This document shows, in pieces, positions 27,126 to 36,346 of a stretch of 64,000 bases of DNA; the first letter of the stretch is position 1; every line of letters starts with the position of its first letter. The stretch comes from Rhodospirillaceae bacterium. GTDB lineage: Bacteria; Pseudomonadota; Alphaproteobacteria; Rhodospirillales; Casp-alpha2. The notes below the pieces were generated by a model. The model ran no database searches. It saw only the letters and a list, made by a program, of their open reading frames with translations, and was not told the origin of the DNA. The position numbers and the translations under genes were made by a program. Where the stretch lies: positions 1 to 64,000 of the forward strand of contig JAERTE010000083.1 in the NCBI GenBank assembly GCA_016845145.1, given 5' to 3'.

Positions 27126-28292
27126 ATGCCTCTCTCATCGAGACTGCTTCTCATGGCCGTACTTGCCCTGGCCATCTCAGGTTGCCAGCAAACCGCGCCG
27201 CGCGGCCCGTTGGTGAAATACGGCCTCAAAAGCGCTCTTGAAACTAACGTTTGGACCCACCACCGATTGACACCCCACGCAGAGCGACCTTCGGGGGGAC
27301 CGATGTTGATGCCGGAACCTCAACCTGATCTCTACGATAGGCCGGCAGGTGAGGTTAATGTCTTCCTCGTTCATTGGGGTGAGGATTTGTTCCCGTGCGG
27401 CCTAGATGATCCTGCCGTTGTCAGTTATTCCGACGGCGATACGGAACGGATGAAGTGCGTTCCCCATACCTTGGCGGCTGCACGGCAGAAGAAATGGACG
27501 GGGACTGCGATCTTCAACGGCGCGCGGTTCCGCAAGGATGCCTCCGCGTGCACCGCCAACCCCAATGTTCCGCACAAGGCAATGGCCGCCTATCTGGATG
27601 ACGTTTCCTACATCGATATCGCCGACACCGTAAGCCTGAGAGCCCGCACACGATACACTGCCCCCGGTGAACACGACGCGCGCCTTTGGTACACGCCGAT
27701 CCGCGCCAATCGTAAATTCATGCAGTTTTGGGAGAGTGCGGTCACTATCGATATGGAAGATACGGGTTCTGCGGCGGCTGAGATCGCGAGCGACGCCGCA
27801 ACCGCCTATCCCACGAGCGTCACGCCATCGTGCAACAATAATAACCGCTGTACCGCCAACACTACGGTCCATTTAACGGTGCCGGACGGCGACGGAAATG
27901 CGCTCGACCCTGCGTTCATTAGTGGCAAAAAAGCGTTTGTTCTGCTCAAGGGGTTCGAACTCGATCACGATGGCAACCGACGCCAGTTCAATGCTGCGCG
28001 GGTCGCCGTGCGATTGAGCGACGATGCGGTCAGCGAGGCAGGGACCTTGCCCCTCACTGTCAGTGTTAAGTACAAGGGCCAATTAACCCCGAAAGCCATC
28101 AACGCGAAAGTTCATTTCACGGTTGGCGTATACGACCCCGACAATGTCGCATATGTAAGCATGGATTCTTCCCGCAGCGCCACGTGGAACGCGAACGGCA
28201 ATGAACGCAGCGCCCGCGAGAGCCAGTCGATCAACTTGCCTTGGGATTCAAGACCGAAAGGTGATTTCGAATGCGCGTTTGCAGGGGTGTGA
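27126..28292 (+). CDS. Secreted lipoprotein, probable N-terminal part of a split metalloprotease
   Basis: A 388-residue protein with a clear lipoprotein signal (LLLMAVLALAISGC, cysteine near residue 20). I do not recognise a named domain. It contains scattered cysteines and a region from about 235 to 350 with beta-rich, Ig-like composition (TTVHLTVPDGDGNALDPAF, LPLTVSVKYKGQ, KVHFTVGVYDPDN). It ends in two tandem stops (TGA TAA at 28290-28295). The next frame, open across this point, encodes a metzincin without any export signal, so the two may be one gene broken by a one-base change in the GGGG run at 28284-28287. A GGAGC site lies before the ATG. Confidence 0.7.
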   Translation: MPLSSRLLLMAVLALAISGCQQTAPRGPLVKYGLKSALETNVWTHHRLTPHAERPSGGPMLMPEPQPDLYDRPAGEVNVFLVHWGEDLFPCGLDDPAVVSYSDGDTERMKCVPHTLAAARQKKWTGTAIFNGARFRKDASACTANPNVPHKAMAAYLDDVSYIDIADTVSLRARTRYTAPGEHDARLWYTPIRANRKFMQFWESAVTIDMEDTGSAAAEIASDAATAYPTSVTPSCNNNNRCTANTTVHLTVPDGDGNALDPAFISGKKAFVLLKGFELDHDGNRRQFNAARVAVRLSDDAVSEAGTLPLTVSVKYKGQLTPKAINAKVHFTVGVYDPDNVAYVSMDSSRSATWNANGNERSARESQSINLPWDSRPKGDFECAFAGV

Positions 28293-28311
28293 TAAAGCCC
28301 CGATTCTGCCC

Positions 28312-29382
28312 ATGTTTGCCGGCTTGCGTTCGTGGGGGCTGGATTCAACAAGCGCCCATCAGGTGAAAAAGATTCGAGGCCGAGCGCGCCTAAGTGCTTG
28401 GGGAAACGCAGAGCCCGGTCGGGGCAACGTTGAGGTCACTTACGACGGCGAAGCCTATCGTCAAAAATGTGTATCCGGCGAAAAGGTGACACCCGCGAAT
28501 AGGCTGCACGCCGGCGTAGTCATTTGCCGCAGCCTCGATGTTTGTCACGCCATGGACCGCGACGTCCGGGCAGATGGCATTGACGGCGGCTTGACCCGGC
28601 GGCGCAATCACGAGTTCCCGAACACGGACTTGATATCACTTGCGGCCTTCCTTGAAGATAATTTCCCTTATGTAACGCGGGGGATGATGACGATGAATAT
28701 CGCCGGTATGCAGCACGTGGCGCAGCCGCGGCAGTTCGACACGGCGTTTCTGGATGTCAAACCCTTCGCCGATTGGGATTGCTCTAATTTGAACCCCGCC
28801 GATCAGCCCACCTGCGAGAGTCATATCGACCGCAGATACAGGGAATTCCTGCGCGAAAAAAGTAAAGTTCGTTTTTATTTCTACGAAGCAAAGAACGGCA
28901 AAACCAACGATCCGGCTATGTACGACGAAGTGCGCGCTGTCGCGCAGCAGGAAGGCTGGAATGAAGATACGCAAATCTTGATGGTGGTTCCAAATGCTAA
29001 GTTCGAATCCCTTGGCGTATACTTTCAAGGCAAGTCCATGGGGGTCTACGGACAACCTTATGAGCAATTTCGAAGCCGCAAGCCCATACCATACGAAACG
29101 AGATGGCGTAAACTTCACCATCTAGCGGATGGATTGTTTCACGAGATTGGTCACGGTTTCGGTCTTGGACACGATTGTGAAGATGCGGACGGAAACGCTT
29201 TTGATTGTGACAACGACGAATCACTAATGGCGCACAGACGCGACAGACCGATCTATAGCGGTGAGAATTGGGTCAACCAATTCAGCGAATGTGCTCTGGA
29301 TTTTATTCGTGAGCGCTACCTTGCGACGACACCCGATGGCGGAGCCCGTGGATCAACGATCGCAGATTATGAGTGCAACTGA
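28312..29382 (+). CDS. Metzincin-type zinc metalloprotease, catalytic part
   Basis: A 356-residue protein with the zinc-binding motif HEIGHGFGLGH (29140-29172), i.e. HExxHxxGxxH, followed by a Met-turn in DNDESLMAHR. This is the metzincin pattern. It carries several cysteine pairs, which suits an exported enzyme, yet no signal peptide begins this frame. The start is uncertain. ATGs at 28201 and 28312 are in frame, and neither has a good ribosome site. The frame joins the upstream lipoprotein if one G is removed at 28284-28287. Read that way, the product is a cell-surface lipoprotein protease of about 750 residues. Substrate is unknown. Confidence 0.7.
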   Translation: MFAGLRSWGLDSTSAHQVKKIRGRARLSAWGNAEPGRGNVEVTYDGEAYRQKCVSGEKVTPANRLHAGVVICRSLDVCHAMDRDVRADGIDGGLTRRRNHEFPNTDLISLAAFLEDNFPYVTRGMMTMNIAGMQHVAQPRQFDTAFLDVKPFADWDCSNLNPADQPTCESHIDRRYREFLREKSKVRFYFYEAKNGKTNDPAMYDEVRAVAQQEGWNEDTQILMVVPNAKFESLGVYFQGKSMGVYGQPYEQFRSRKPIPYETRWRKLHHLADGLFHEIGHGFGLGHDCEDADGNAFDCDNDESLMAHRRDRPIYSGENWVNQFSECALDFIRERYLATTPDGGARGSTIADYECN

Positions 29383-29868
29383 ATGACGGATTAACCTGTC
29401 GCGGCAGCAATCTGTATATATGTCTATAATAGGAAAATATTGACTTTTGATCATTCAGTGCTATGTCGAGGGCATGAATACTCAATCCCAAAGCCTGATG
29501 CCGAACCGTGGAAAACGACGCGGCTAAGCGCGCGATTTCAATCGGCAGCCCGCATACCGCGGAGATCGGGGAGGTTTTGGAAATTGGGTTCGGTCCCCAG
29601 ATTTTTTTATCTTTCTATAAATATCAATGGCTTCCAACCCCGGTTTTTTTCGAAGACCTCCCTGAAAGGGGAGGTGGAAATCACACACGCGAAGTTGGTT
29701 TCCGGCAAGTTGAAATAAATATTAACGTTTACGTAAACGTCAACTTATGCTATGCATGGGCCTGTCGTTTCGGGGATTCTTGGGAAAGCCCGGCGGTTCA
29801 AGCTATAGTGAAGCAAAGACACACGGTGCTGGTACGACCCGGTGCCCGATATGATGGGGAGAGGCGCC
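29383..29868. other. 486-bp AT-rich intergenic region before icmF
   Basis: No convincing gene lies here. Two overlapping open frames (from about 29440 and 29508) show no recognisable domain, run through the icmF promoter region and, for the second, into icmF itself. A T7 run at 29594-29600 follows a short GGG/CCC hairpin and could weakly terminate the protease transcript. A 7-bp hairpin (ACCTCCC with GGGAGGT) lies at 29656-29675. The right part holds the icmF promoter and palindrome. Confidence 0.6.
29722..29751 (+). promoter_or_regulatory. icmF promoter with 16-bp perfect palindrome in the spacer
   Basis: ACGTTTACGTAAACGT at 29725-29740 is a perfect palindrome, and the flanks TT/AA extend it with one mismatch. 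A possible -35 TTAACG (29722-29727) and -10 TATGCT (29746-29751) are 18 bp apart with the palindrome between them. Long spacers covered by a dyad are typical of MerR-family activators. LiuR-type MerR proteins that control branched-chain acyl-CoA genes use ACGT-rich palindromes, which fits the isobutyryl-CoA mutase downstream. Regulator identity is inference; no such gene adjoins it. Confidence 0.65.
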
Positions 29869-32800
29869 ATGCCTGATGACGGGACAACGCGGGAAACGGA
29901 ATTTCCGCAGAGCTACAAGGCGAAAAATCAGCTGCGCTTCGTCACCGCCGCCAGCCTGTTTGACGGCCATGACGCGTCGATCAACATCATGCGCCGTATC
30001 CTGCAGTCTGGAGGAGCGGAAGTTATTCACCTGGGCCACAACCGAGCCGTTGATGAAGTCGTGACAGCGGCCATTGCGGAAGATGCGCACGGCATCGCGG
30101 TCTCAAGCTACCAGGGCGGGCACGTTGAGTATTTCAAGTACATGGTCGATCTGCTGCGCGAGCGCGGACGGCCTGATATCCGAGTATTCGGCGGTGGCGG
30201 CGGCGTGATCGTCGCGCCGGAAATCAAGGAATTGCACGAATACGGCGTGACGCGCATCTATTCCCCCCATGACGGTCAGCACATGGGCCTGCCCGGCATG
30301 ATCGCCGACATGATGCGCCTTGCCGACACAGATCTTACCGAAGACCTGCCAAGTGACCTGGATGGCCTGATGGCCGGGGATGCGGCCCAATTGGCGCGCG
30401 TCATCTCAGGGCTTGAATTGGGCCGCCTGGATGCGGCAATGCTTGATGGGATTCGCGCCGCCGCCGAAGCGCGCACGGATGTTGCAGTGCTCGGTATTAC
30501 CGGTACCGGCGGGGCAGGGAAGTCATCTCTGACGGATGAGTTGATCCGCCGTTTCCGGCTTTATTCCAGCGAGCCCCGGGTTGCCGTTATCGCCATTGAC
30601 CCGACGCGGCGCAAAACCAAGGGTGCGCTGTTGGGGGACCGCATCCGCATGAACGCCATCAATGCGTCCAATATTTATATGCGCTCGCTGGCGACGCGTG
30701 ACGCCCAGTCCGAAGTGGTGCCCGCCACCGCCGATATCATCGCGGCGTGCAAGGCCGCCGGTTATGATTTGGTCATCGTCGAGACGCCGGGCATCGGTCA
30801 GGGCGATGCGGCGGTGGTCGATTTGGTGGACGTGTCGCTTTACGTCATGACACCGGAATTCGGCGCGCAAAGCCAGCTCGAGAAAATCGACATGCTGGAT
30901 TTCGCCGACGCGGTGGCGATCAACAAGCTCGACCGCAAAGGCGCCATGGATGCGCTGCGCGATGTGCGCAAGCAGGTGCAACGCAACCGCGAGGCCTTCG
31001 GCGTCGCGCCCGAAGAGATGCCCGTTTTCGGCTGCATGGCAGCGAAGTTCGCCGACATCGGCGTCACGGCGCTGTATCAGGAGTTGCTGGCGCAGTTCAA
31101 AGCCAAGGGCCGCAAGGATTTCGGCTGCGCTATTGATCCCGCCACGGTTAAGCAATCCGAACCCGGCCAAGCCATCGTGCCGCCGGAGCGCGTGCGCTAT
31201 TTGGCTGAAGTGGCCGAGTGTGTGCGCGACTACCACCAAACCATCACCACGCAATCACGCATCGCGCGTGAACGCCAGCAGTTGACCGAAACCAAGCGTA
31301 TGCTGACCGAGGCCGGTAACGGCGGCAGTGATGGCTTGGACGCGTTGATCGCCAAGCGCGAGGAAGAGTTGGACCCGCGTGCGCGGAAGCTTTTGGATAT
31401 ATGGCCGACCGTTGTCGAAAGCCACGCGGGTGACGAATACGTGGTGAAAATCCGTGACAAGGAAATCCGCACCGCTTTGAAAACCGAAACGCTATCGGGC
31501 AACCAGGTGTCACGCGTGGCGTTGCCCAAGTACGAGGATCACGGCGAGCTGTTGAAGTGGTTGTTGAAGGAAAACCTGCCGGGTTCGTTCCCGTACACGG
31601 CGGGTGTGTTTGCCTTCAAACGCGATGGCGAGGACCCGACGCGGATGTTTGCGGGCGAGGGCGATGCCTTCCGCACCAATGCGCGCTTCAAGATGGTGTC
31701 GGGCGATTTTGCCGCCAAGCGCCTGTCCACGGCGTTTGATTCCGTCACACTCTATGGTTTCGATCCGGACCTGCGTCCCGATATCTACGGCAAGGTCGGC
31801 AACTCAGGCGTTTCCATCGCCACGCTTGATGACATGAAGGTGCTCTACGACGGGTTCGACCTCTGCAACCCGACGACATCGGTCTCCATGACCATCAACG
31901 GCCCGGCCCCCATGGCCATGGCGATGTTCCTCAACACCGCCGTCGATCAGCAGTTGGCGAAGTTTGTTGAGGACAACGACCGCCAGCCGACCGACGAGGA
32001 AGCGGAGAAGATTTCCGAGTGGGTGCACGAGAATGTGCGCGGCACCGTGCAGGCGGATATTTTGAAAGAAGACCAGGGCCAGAACACCTGTATATTCTCG
32101 ACCGAATTTGCGCTCAAGATGATGGCCGACATTCAGGAATACTTCGTCCATCATCGGGTGCGGAACTTCTACTCGGTGTCAATTTCCGGCTACCACATCG
32201 CCGAGGCCGGGGCGAACCCGATCTCGCAATTGGCGTTCACGCTGTCCAATGGCTTCACCTATGTGGAAGCGTATCTGGCGCGCGGCATGCACATCGATGA
32301 TTTTGCGCCTAACCTGTCGTTCTTTTTCTCCAACGGCATGGACCCGGAATACACCGTCATGGGGCGTGTGGCGCGGCGTATCTGGGCAACGGCCATGCGC
32401 TTCAAATATGGTGCGAATGAGCGCTCACAGAAACTCAAGTACCACACCCAGACGTCAGGCCGATCTCTGCATGCGCAGGAAATGGATTTCAACGATATCC
32501 GCACCACCCTACAGGCGTTGATCGCCACTTACGACAACACCAACTCTTTGCACACCAACGCTTTTGACGAGGCCGTGACGACGCCAACCGCTGACAGCGT
32601 GCGCCGGGCGCTCGCCATTCAGATGATTATCAACAAAGAATGGGGGCTGGCGAAAAACGAAAACCCGAACCAGGGATCGTTCATTATCGATGAGTTGACG
32701 GACTTGGTGGAGGAGGCCGTGTTGCAAGAGTTCGAGCGAATCGCCGAGCGTGGCGGCGTGCTGGGCGCCATGGAAACCGGCTATCAGCGCGGCAAAATCC

Positions 32801-33135
32801 AGGAAGAGTCGCTGCACTATGAACACAAGAAACATGATGGCAGTTTCCCCATCATCGGCGTGAATACCTTCCTCAACCCCAATCCGCCGGAAGATGTCGT
32901 GCCGGAGTTGCAGCGCTCTACGGATGAGGAAAAACAAAGCCAACTCAATCGCTTATCCGGATTCCATGAGAGCAATAGTGAACTTGCGCCGGCGATGATC
33001 GAACGTCTGAAGCGGACCGCGACCGAGGGTGGCAATGTGTTCGAGGTGCTGGTCGATGCGGTGCGGGTTTGTTCCTTGGGCCAAATTACGGACGCTCTGT
33101 TTGACGCCGGGGGACAATACCGCCGAAATATGTAA
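29869..33135 (+). CDS. icmF: Fused isobutyryl-CoA mutase (IcmF)
   Basis: An adenosylcobalamin enzyme of 1088 residues that interconverts isobutyryl-CoA and n-butyryl-CoA and in some members isovaleryl- and pivalyl-CoA. Domain order: B12-binding domain (FDGHDASINIMRRIL, about residues 30-150), a MeaB-like GTPase with GTGGAGKSSLTDEL and INKLD (about 200-420), and a mutase TIM barrel (LPGSFPYTAGVFAFKR onward). The HTQTSGRSLHAQEM segment with Gln and Arg and the Phe in GVFAFKR match IcmF rather than methylmalonyl-CoA mutase. The ATG at 29869 follows GGGGAGAGG; a GTG at 29842 is in frame but less likely. Transcription probably starts near 29758. Confidence 0.96.
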   Translation: MPDDGTTRETEFPQSYKAKNQLRFVTAASLFDGHDASINIMRRILQSGGAEVIHLGHNRAVDEVVTAAIAEDAHGIAVSSYQGGHVEYFKYMVDLLRERGRPDIRVFGGGGGVIVAPEIKELHEYGVTRIYSPHDGQHMGLPGMIADMMRLADTDLTEDLPSDLDGLMAGDAAQLARVISGLELGRLDAAMLDGIRAAAEARTDVAVLGITGTGGAGKSSLTDELIRRFRLYSSEPRVAVIAIDPTRRKTKGALLGDRIRMNAINASNIYMRSLATRDAQSEVVPATADIIAACKAAGYDLVIVETPGIGQGDAAVVDLVDVSLYVMTPEFGAQSQLEKIDMLDFADAVAINKLDRKGAMDALRDVRKQVQRNREAFGVAPEEMPVFGCMAAKFADIGVTALYQELLAQFKAKGRKDFGCAIDPATVKQSEPGQAIVPPERVRYLAEVAECVRDYHQTITTQSRIARERQQLTETKRMLTEAGNGGSDGLDALIAKREEELDPRARKLLDIWPTVVESHAGDEYVVKIRDKEIRTALKTETLSGNQVSRVALPKYEDHGELLKWLLKENLPGSFPYTAGVFAFKRDGEDPTRMFAGEGDAFRTNARFKMVSGDFAAKRLSTAFDSVTLYGFDPDLRPDIYGKVGNSGVSIATLDDMKVLYDGFDLCNPTTSVSMTINGPAPMAMAMFLNTAVDQQLAKFVEDNDRQPTDEEAEKISEWVHENVRGTVQADILKEDQGQNTCIFSTEFALKMMADIQEYFVHHRVRNFYSVSISGYHIAEAGANPISQLAFTLSNGFTYVEAYLARGMHIDDFAPNLSFFFSNGMDPEYTVMGRVARRIWATAMRFKYGANERSQKLKYHTQTSGRSLHAQEMDFNDIRTTLQALIATYDNTNSLHTNAFDEAVTTPTADSVRRALAIQMIINKEWGLAKNENPNQGSFIIDELTDLVEEAVLQEFERIAERGGVLGAMETGYQRGKIQEESLHYEHKKHDGSFPIIGVNTFLNPNPPEDVVPELQRSTDEEKQSQLNRLSGFHESNSELAPAMIERLKRTATEGGNVFEVLVDAVRVCSLGQITDALFDAGGQYRRNM

Positions 33136-33149
33136 TAAGCTGCGGCGCT

Positions 33150-33416
33150 ATGAAACGCCCGAGGCAACGAATAAAAACCCCAGCGGATGTAGGCCTGCGC
33201 GAGGTGTTGTACGAGTTCCGCCGAGTGGGCAAGCATCTGCGGGTCATCGCCATTGACCCCGACACAGGCATCGAAGTGACGATGATCGGTGATCGCAAAG
33301 CTGGCGTTGAGGAACTGAAGCGCCTCGCCATGCGCAAGCTGGTCTACGTGATGGACAAGAAAGGCTTTACGGGCCGCGGCCGGCGGCGTCCCGGCGGTTG
33401 GGACGAGTTGGCTTAG
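33150..33416 (+). CDS. Small basic conserved-type protein of unknown function
   Basis: An 88-residue protein 14 bp after icmF on the same strand. The core, LREVLYEFRRVGKHLRVIAI followed by DPDTGIEVTMIGD and a helix ELKRLAMRKLVYVMDKKG, looks like a compact beta-hairpin plus helix, seen in small uncharacterised proteins of Rhodospirillales. The C-terminus is Arg/Gly-rich. Charge and codon use agree with a real gene. It ends one base before the convergent MucR-type gene. Function unknown. Confidence 0.7.
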   Translation: MKRPRQRIKTPADVGLREVLYEFRRVGKHLRVIAIDPDTGIEVTMIGDRKAGVEELKRLAMRKLVYVMDKKGFTGRGRRRPGGWDELA

Positions 33417-33417
33417 C

Positions 33418-33849
33418 TTAGGATTTGGGTTTGCGGGTTTTACCCAGCCCCATCTGTTTGGCGAACTTCGAGCGCTGCGCTGCATATTGAGGCGCGACCA
33501 TGGGATAATCGGCAGGCAGGTTCCAGCGTTGCCGGTACTCCTCGGGGCTGAGGCCGTAAGCGGCTTTCAGGTGGCGTTTCAGCATCTTCAGGCGGCGCCC
33601 GTCTTCAAGGCAGACGATGTAGTTGGGCGCAACGGATTTGCCGACGGCCACGGCGGGTTTGCGCTTCACCTGCTCGGGGTCCGGAGCCGCGCCGGTGGCA
33701 AGTTCATTGAGCGTATTGTGAACGGAGGCAATGACGTTTGGGAGATGGTCAGGATCAACGGCCGTTTGGCTAACATAGGCCGCCGCGACGCGGACGGTCA
33801 TGCGCAATAAATCGTTTCGGGAGACGGTGCTCCCAACCTTACCCGACAT
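33418..33849 (-). CDS. MucR/Ros-family transcriptional regulator with reduced zinc finger
   Basis: A 143-residue regulator whose C-terminal half has the Ros/MucR fold: YIVCLEDGRRLKMLKRHLKA followed by YGLSPEEYRQRWNLP. Ros coordinates zinc by two cysteines and two histidines; here the second cysteine position is Asp (CLED) and the second histidine position is Ala (HLKAAYG). Several MucR homologues are known to fold without the complete ligand set. The N-terminal helix (SRNDLLRMTVRVAAAYVSQ) is the oligomerisation region. It is divergent from rpiB. Confidence 0.9.
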   Translation of the reverse strand: MSGKVGSTVSRNDLLRMTVRVAAAYVSQTAVDPDHLPNVIASVHNTLNELATGAAPDPEQVKRKPAVAVGKSVAPNYIVCLEDGRRLKMLKRHLKAAYGLSPEEYRQRWNLPADYPMVAPQYAAQRSKFAKQMGLGKTRKPKS

Positions 33850-34061
33850 GCAACCTCCCCGTATGACTCGATGGCTTTTTATGAATTGCCAGCATCATAG
33901 GGTTTGGTGTGGGTTTCCATCAACTGAAAAATGGCAGTTTTCCAAGGAATTTCGACAATGAGAATAAACCGACCCGAGGCCTTGTGTGTGTCTTGGCATC
34001 GGGAGTCCAGATATGGTACAGAATGGCATTCGTGAACATTTCATCAGGGTCGAAATCAGAC

Positions 34062-34505
34062 ATGTCGGATCGAACCGTTGCCTTCGCCTGCGACCATGCT
34101 GGCTTGCCGTTGAAAACCGCGTTGCTGGAAGAACTCACCGAGCGTGGTTATGAGATCGTCGATTTAGGGACCAACTCCGCCGATTCGGTTGATTATCCGG
34201 ACTTCGGTTTCGCCATGGCCAAAGCGCTTGAGGAAGGCCGCGCTGAGACGGGCGTGTTGGTCTGCGGCAGCGGCATCGGTATTTCCATCGCCGCAAACCG
34301 CTATCCCAGTGTGCGCGCCGCGCTGGTGCACGATGCCTTGGGCGCACGTATGTGCCGCCAACACAATGATGCGAATGTTGTCTGCTTTGGTTCGCGCATG
34401 ATCGGCGAAGACACGGCCAAGGACTGCCTAGATGTATTTCTAGATACCGAATTCGAAGGCGGGCGCCACGCGAGACGCGTCGGCAAGCTGTCGTCTCCCG
34501 TTTAA
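34062..34505 (+). CDS. rpiB: Ribose-5-phosphate isomerase B
   Basis: RpiB interconverts ribose 5-phosphate and ribulose 5-phosphate in the pentose phosphate pathway. The 147-residue protein has the active-site segments ACDHAGLPLK, VLVCGSGIGISIAANR with the catalytic Cys, and RMCRQHNDANV. The ATG at 34062 was chosen because family similarity begins there, although the frame is open upstream to 33909. It starts the rpiB-glyA-nrdR-rib series, with glyA 24 bp downstream. Confidence 0.95.
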   Translation: MSDRTVAFACDHAGLPLKTALLEELTERGYEIVDLGTNSADSVDYPDFGFAMAKALEEGRAETGVLVCGSGIGISIAANRYPSVRAALVHDALGARMCRQHNDANVVCFGSRMIGEDTAKDCLDVFLDTEFEGGRHARRVGKLSSPV

Positions 34506-34529
34506 CGCCTTATAGAGAACAGGACCAAA

Positions 34530-35840
34530 ATGTTGGATAAACCGCAGAACTACGCGTCGGAATACCTAGCCGGGTTTTTCAGCGAGGATTTGGCCGACCG
34601 CGATCCGGATATCATGGCGGCAATCAATGATGAACTCAATCGCCAGCAAGATCAGATAGAGTTGATCGCCTCGGAAAACATCGTCTCAAAGGCCGTCATG
34701 CAGGCGCAGGGCGGCGTGATGACCAACAAGTACGCGGAAGGCTATCCTGGCCGGCGCTATTACGGTGGCTGTGAGTTCGTCGATGTGGGCGAGGCCTTGG
34801 CCATTGAACGGGCCAAGAAGCTTTTCGACTGTGCCTACGTCAACGTGCAACCGCACTCCGGTGCGCAAGCCAATGGGGCTGTGATGATGGCGCTGTTGCA
34901 ACCGGGCGACACAATTATGGGACTGTCGCTGGATGCCGGCGGCCACCTGACACACGGCGCCGCACCAGCGCAATCAGGCAAGTGGTTCAATGCCGTGCAA
35001 TATGGCCTGACGCCGGACACCCATCTGGTGGATTTCGATGAAGTCGAAAAATTGGCGCGTGAGCACAAACCGAAGTTGATCATCGCCGGCGGTTCAGCGT
35101 ATCCGCGGACGCTGGACTTCCCTCGTTTCCGAGCAATAGCCGACGAGGTTGACGCCTACTTAATGGTCGATATGGCGCACTTCGCCGGACTGGTGGCTGC
35201 GGGCGTGCATCCGTCACCTTTGCCTTATGCCGATATCGCCACCACAACGACCCATAAAACACTTCGCGGTCCGCGCGGCGGCATGATCCTTTCCAACAAC
35301 GAGGCGCTGGGCAAGAAAATCAATTCCGCCGTGTTCCCCGGCTTGCAGGGCGGCCCCTTGATGCACGTCATCGCCGCCAAGGCGGTGGCCTTCGGTGAAG
35401 CACTCGAGCCGGAGTTCAAGGCCTATGCGGGGCGTGTGGTCGACAATGCCAAGGCGTTGGCCGAGACCTTACAGGCGCGTGGGTTGGATATCGTTTCAGG
35501 CGGTACCGACACGCATTTGATGCTGGTGGACTTACGGCCCAAGGGGCTTAAGGGTAACGCCGCCGAGGAAGCCTTGGAACGCGCCGGCATGACCTGCAAT
35601 AAGAACGGCGTGCCGGACGACCCTGAAAAACCGACGATCACGTCGGGCGTGCGCTTAGGCACGCCAGCGGCGACCACGCGCGGCTTCGGCACGGAAGAGT
35701 TCCGCCAGGTCGGCAATTTAATCGGTGACGTATTGGATGGCTTGTCCGCCAATGGAGACGACAATTCGGCCGCTGAACAGAAGGCACGCGAAGCCGTAGA
35801 CGCGCTTTGCCAGCGGTTCCCGATTTATATGAATTTGTAG
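34530..35840 (+). CDS. glyA: Serine hydroxymethyltransferase
   Basis: GlyA converts serine and tetrahydrofolate to glycine and methylene-tetrahydrofolate, a PLP enzyme. The 436-residue length is normal. The PLP lysine is in [31 protein letters not shown] is the substrate loop, and LIASENIVS and VDMAHFAGL are present. It follows rpiB and precedes nrdR by 41 bp in an order conserved across alphaproteobacteria. Confidence 0.98.
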   Translation: MLDKPQNYASEYLAGFFSEDLADRDPDIMAAINDELNRQQDQIELIASENIVSKAVMQAQGGVMTNKYAEGYPGRRYYGGCEFVDVGEALAIERAKKLFDCAYVNVQPHSGAQANGAVMMALLQPGDTIMGLSLDAGGHLTHGAAPAQSGKWFNAVQYGLTPDTHLVDFDEVEKLAREHKPKLIIAGGSAYPRTLDFPRFRAIADEVDAYLMVDMAHFAGLVAAGVHPSPLPYADIATTTTHKTLRGPRGGMILSNNEALGKKINSAVFPGLQGGPLMHVIAAKAVAFGEALEPEFKAYAGRVVDNAKALAETLQARGLDIVSGGTDTHLMLVDLRPKGLKGNAAEEALERAGMTCNKNGVPDDPEKPTITSGVRLGTPAATTRGFGTEEFRQVGNLIGDVLDGLSANGDDNSAAEQKAREAVDALCQRFPIYMNL

Positions 35841-35881
35841 GTGTTAAGGCCGACGAACGGCCCACAGGGAGGATACAAGCG

Positions 35882-36346
35882 ATGCGCTGCCCGTTTTGCG
35901 GACATCTCGATACTCAGGTCAAGGATTCACGACCGACGGAGGACCACGCGGCGATACGCCGCCGCCGGTTCTGTCCGGAATGTGGTTCGCGCTGGACGAC
36001 GTTTGAGCGGGTCCAATTGCGAGAACTGGTCGTGGTTAAGAGCAATGGCGACAAGGCACCATTCGACCGCGACAAATTGGCGCGTTCACTCGCAATCGCG
36101 CTACGTAAGCGCCCCGTCGACGAGGACCGTATAGAGCGTATCGTCAACGGTATCCAGCGTCGCCTAGAAGCGCTCGGAGAAAACGAGATTCCCACCAAGG
36201 TGGTGGGCGAGATGGTGATGGAAAATCTGCGCGACCTCGATATGGTTGCCTACGTGCGCTTCGCCTCGGTCTACAAAAATTTCCGCGAGGCCCGCGATTT
36301 CGAGGAATTTGTGGAACATTTGGGTGAAGACGACCTCGCCGACTAA
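35882..36346 (+). CDS. nrdR: Transcriptional repressor NrdR
   Basis: NrdR represses ribonucleotide reductase genes when dATP is abundant. The 154-residue protein has the zinc ribbon [16 protein letters not shown] with [16 protein letters not shown] (residues 3-46) and an ATP-cone from about residue 49 ([21 protein letters not shown]). The ATG at 35882 has AGGGAGGATACAAGCG before it. ribD begins within its last 23 bases if the GTG at 36324 is used. Confidence 0.97.
   Translation: MRCPFCGHLDTQVKDSRPTEDHAAIRRRRFCPECGSRWTTFERVQLRELVVVKSNGDKAPFDRDKLARSLAIALRKRPVDEDRIERIVNGIQRRLEALGENEIPTKVVGEMVMENLRDLDMVAYVRFASVYKNFREARDFEEFVEHLGEDDLAD

Noticed and set aside
29508-29876. 122-residue open frame before icmF
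   Set aside because: It spans the icmF promoter, palindrome and ribosome site, overlaps the icmF start, and has no recognisable domain or ribosome-binding site.
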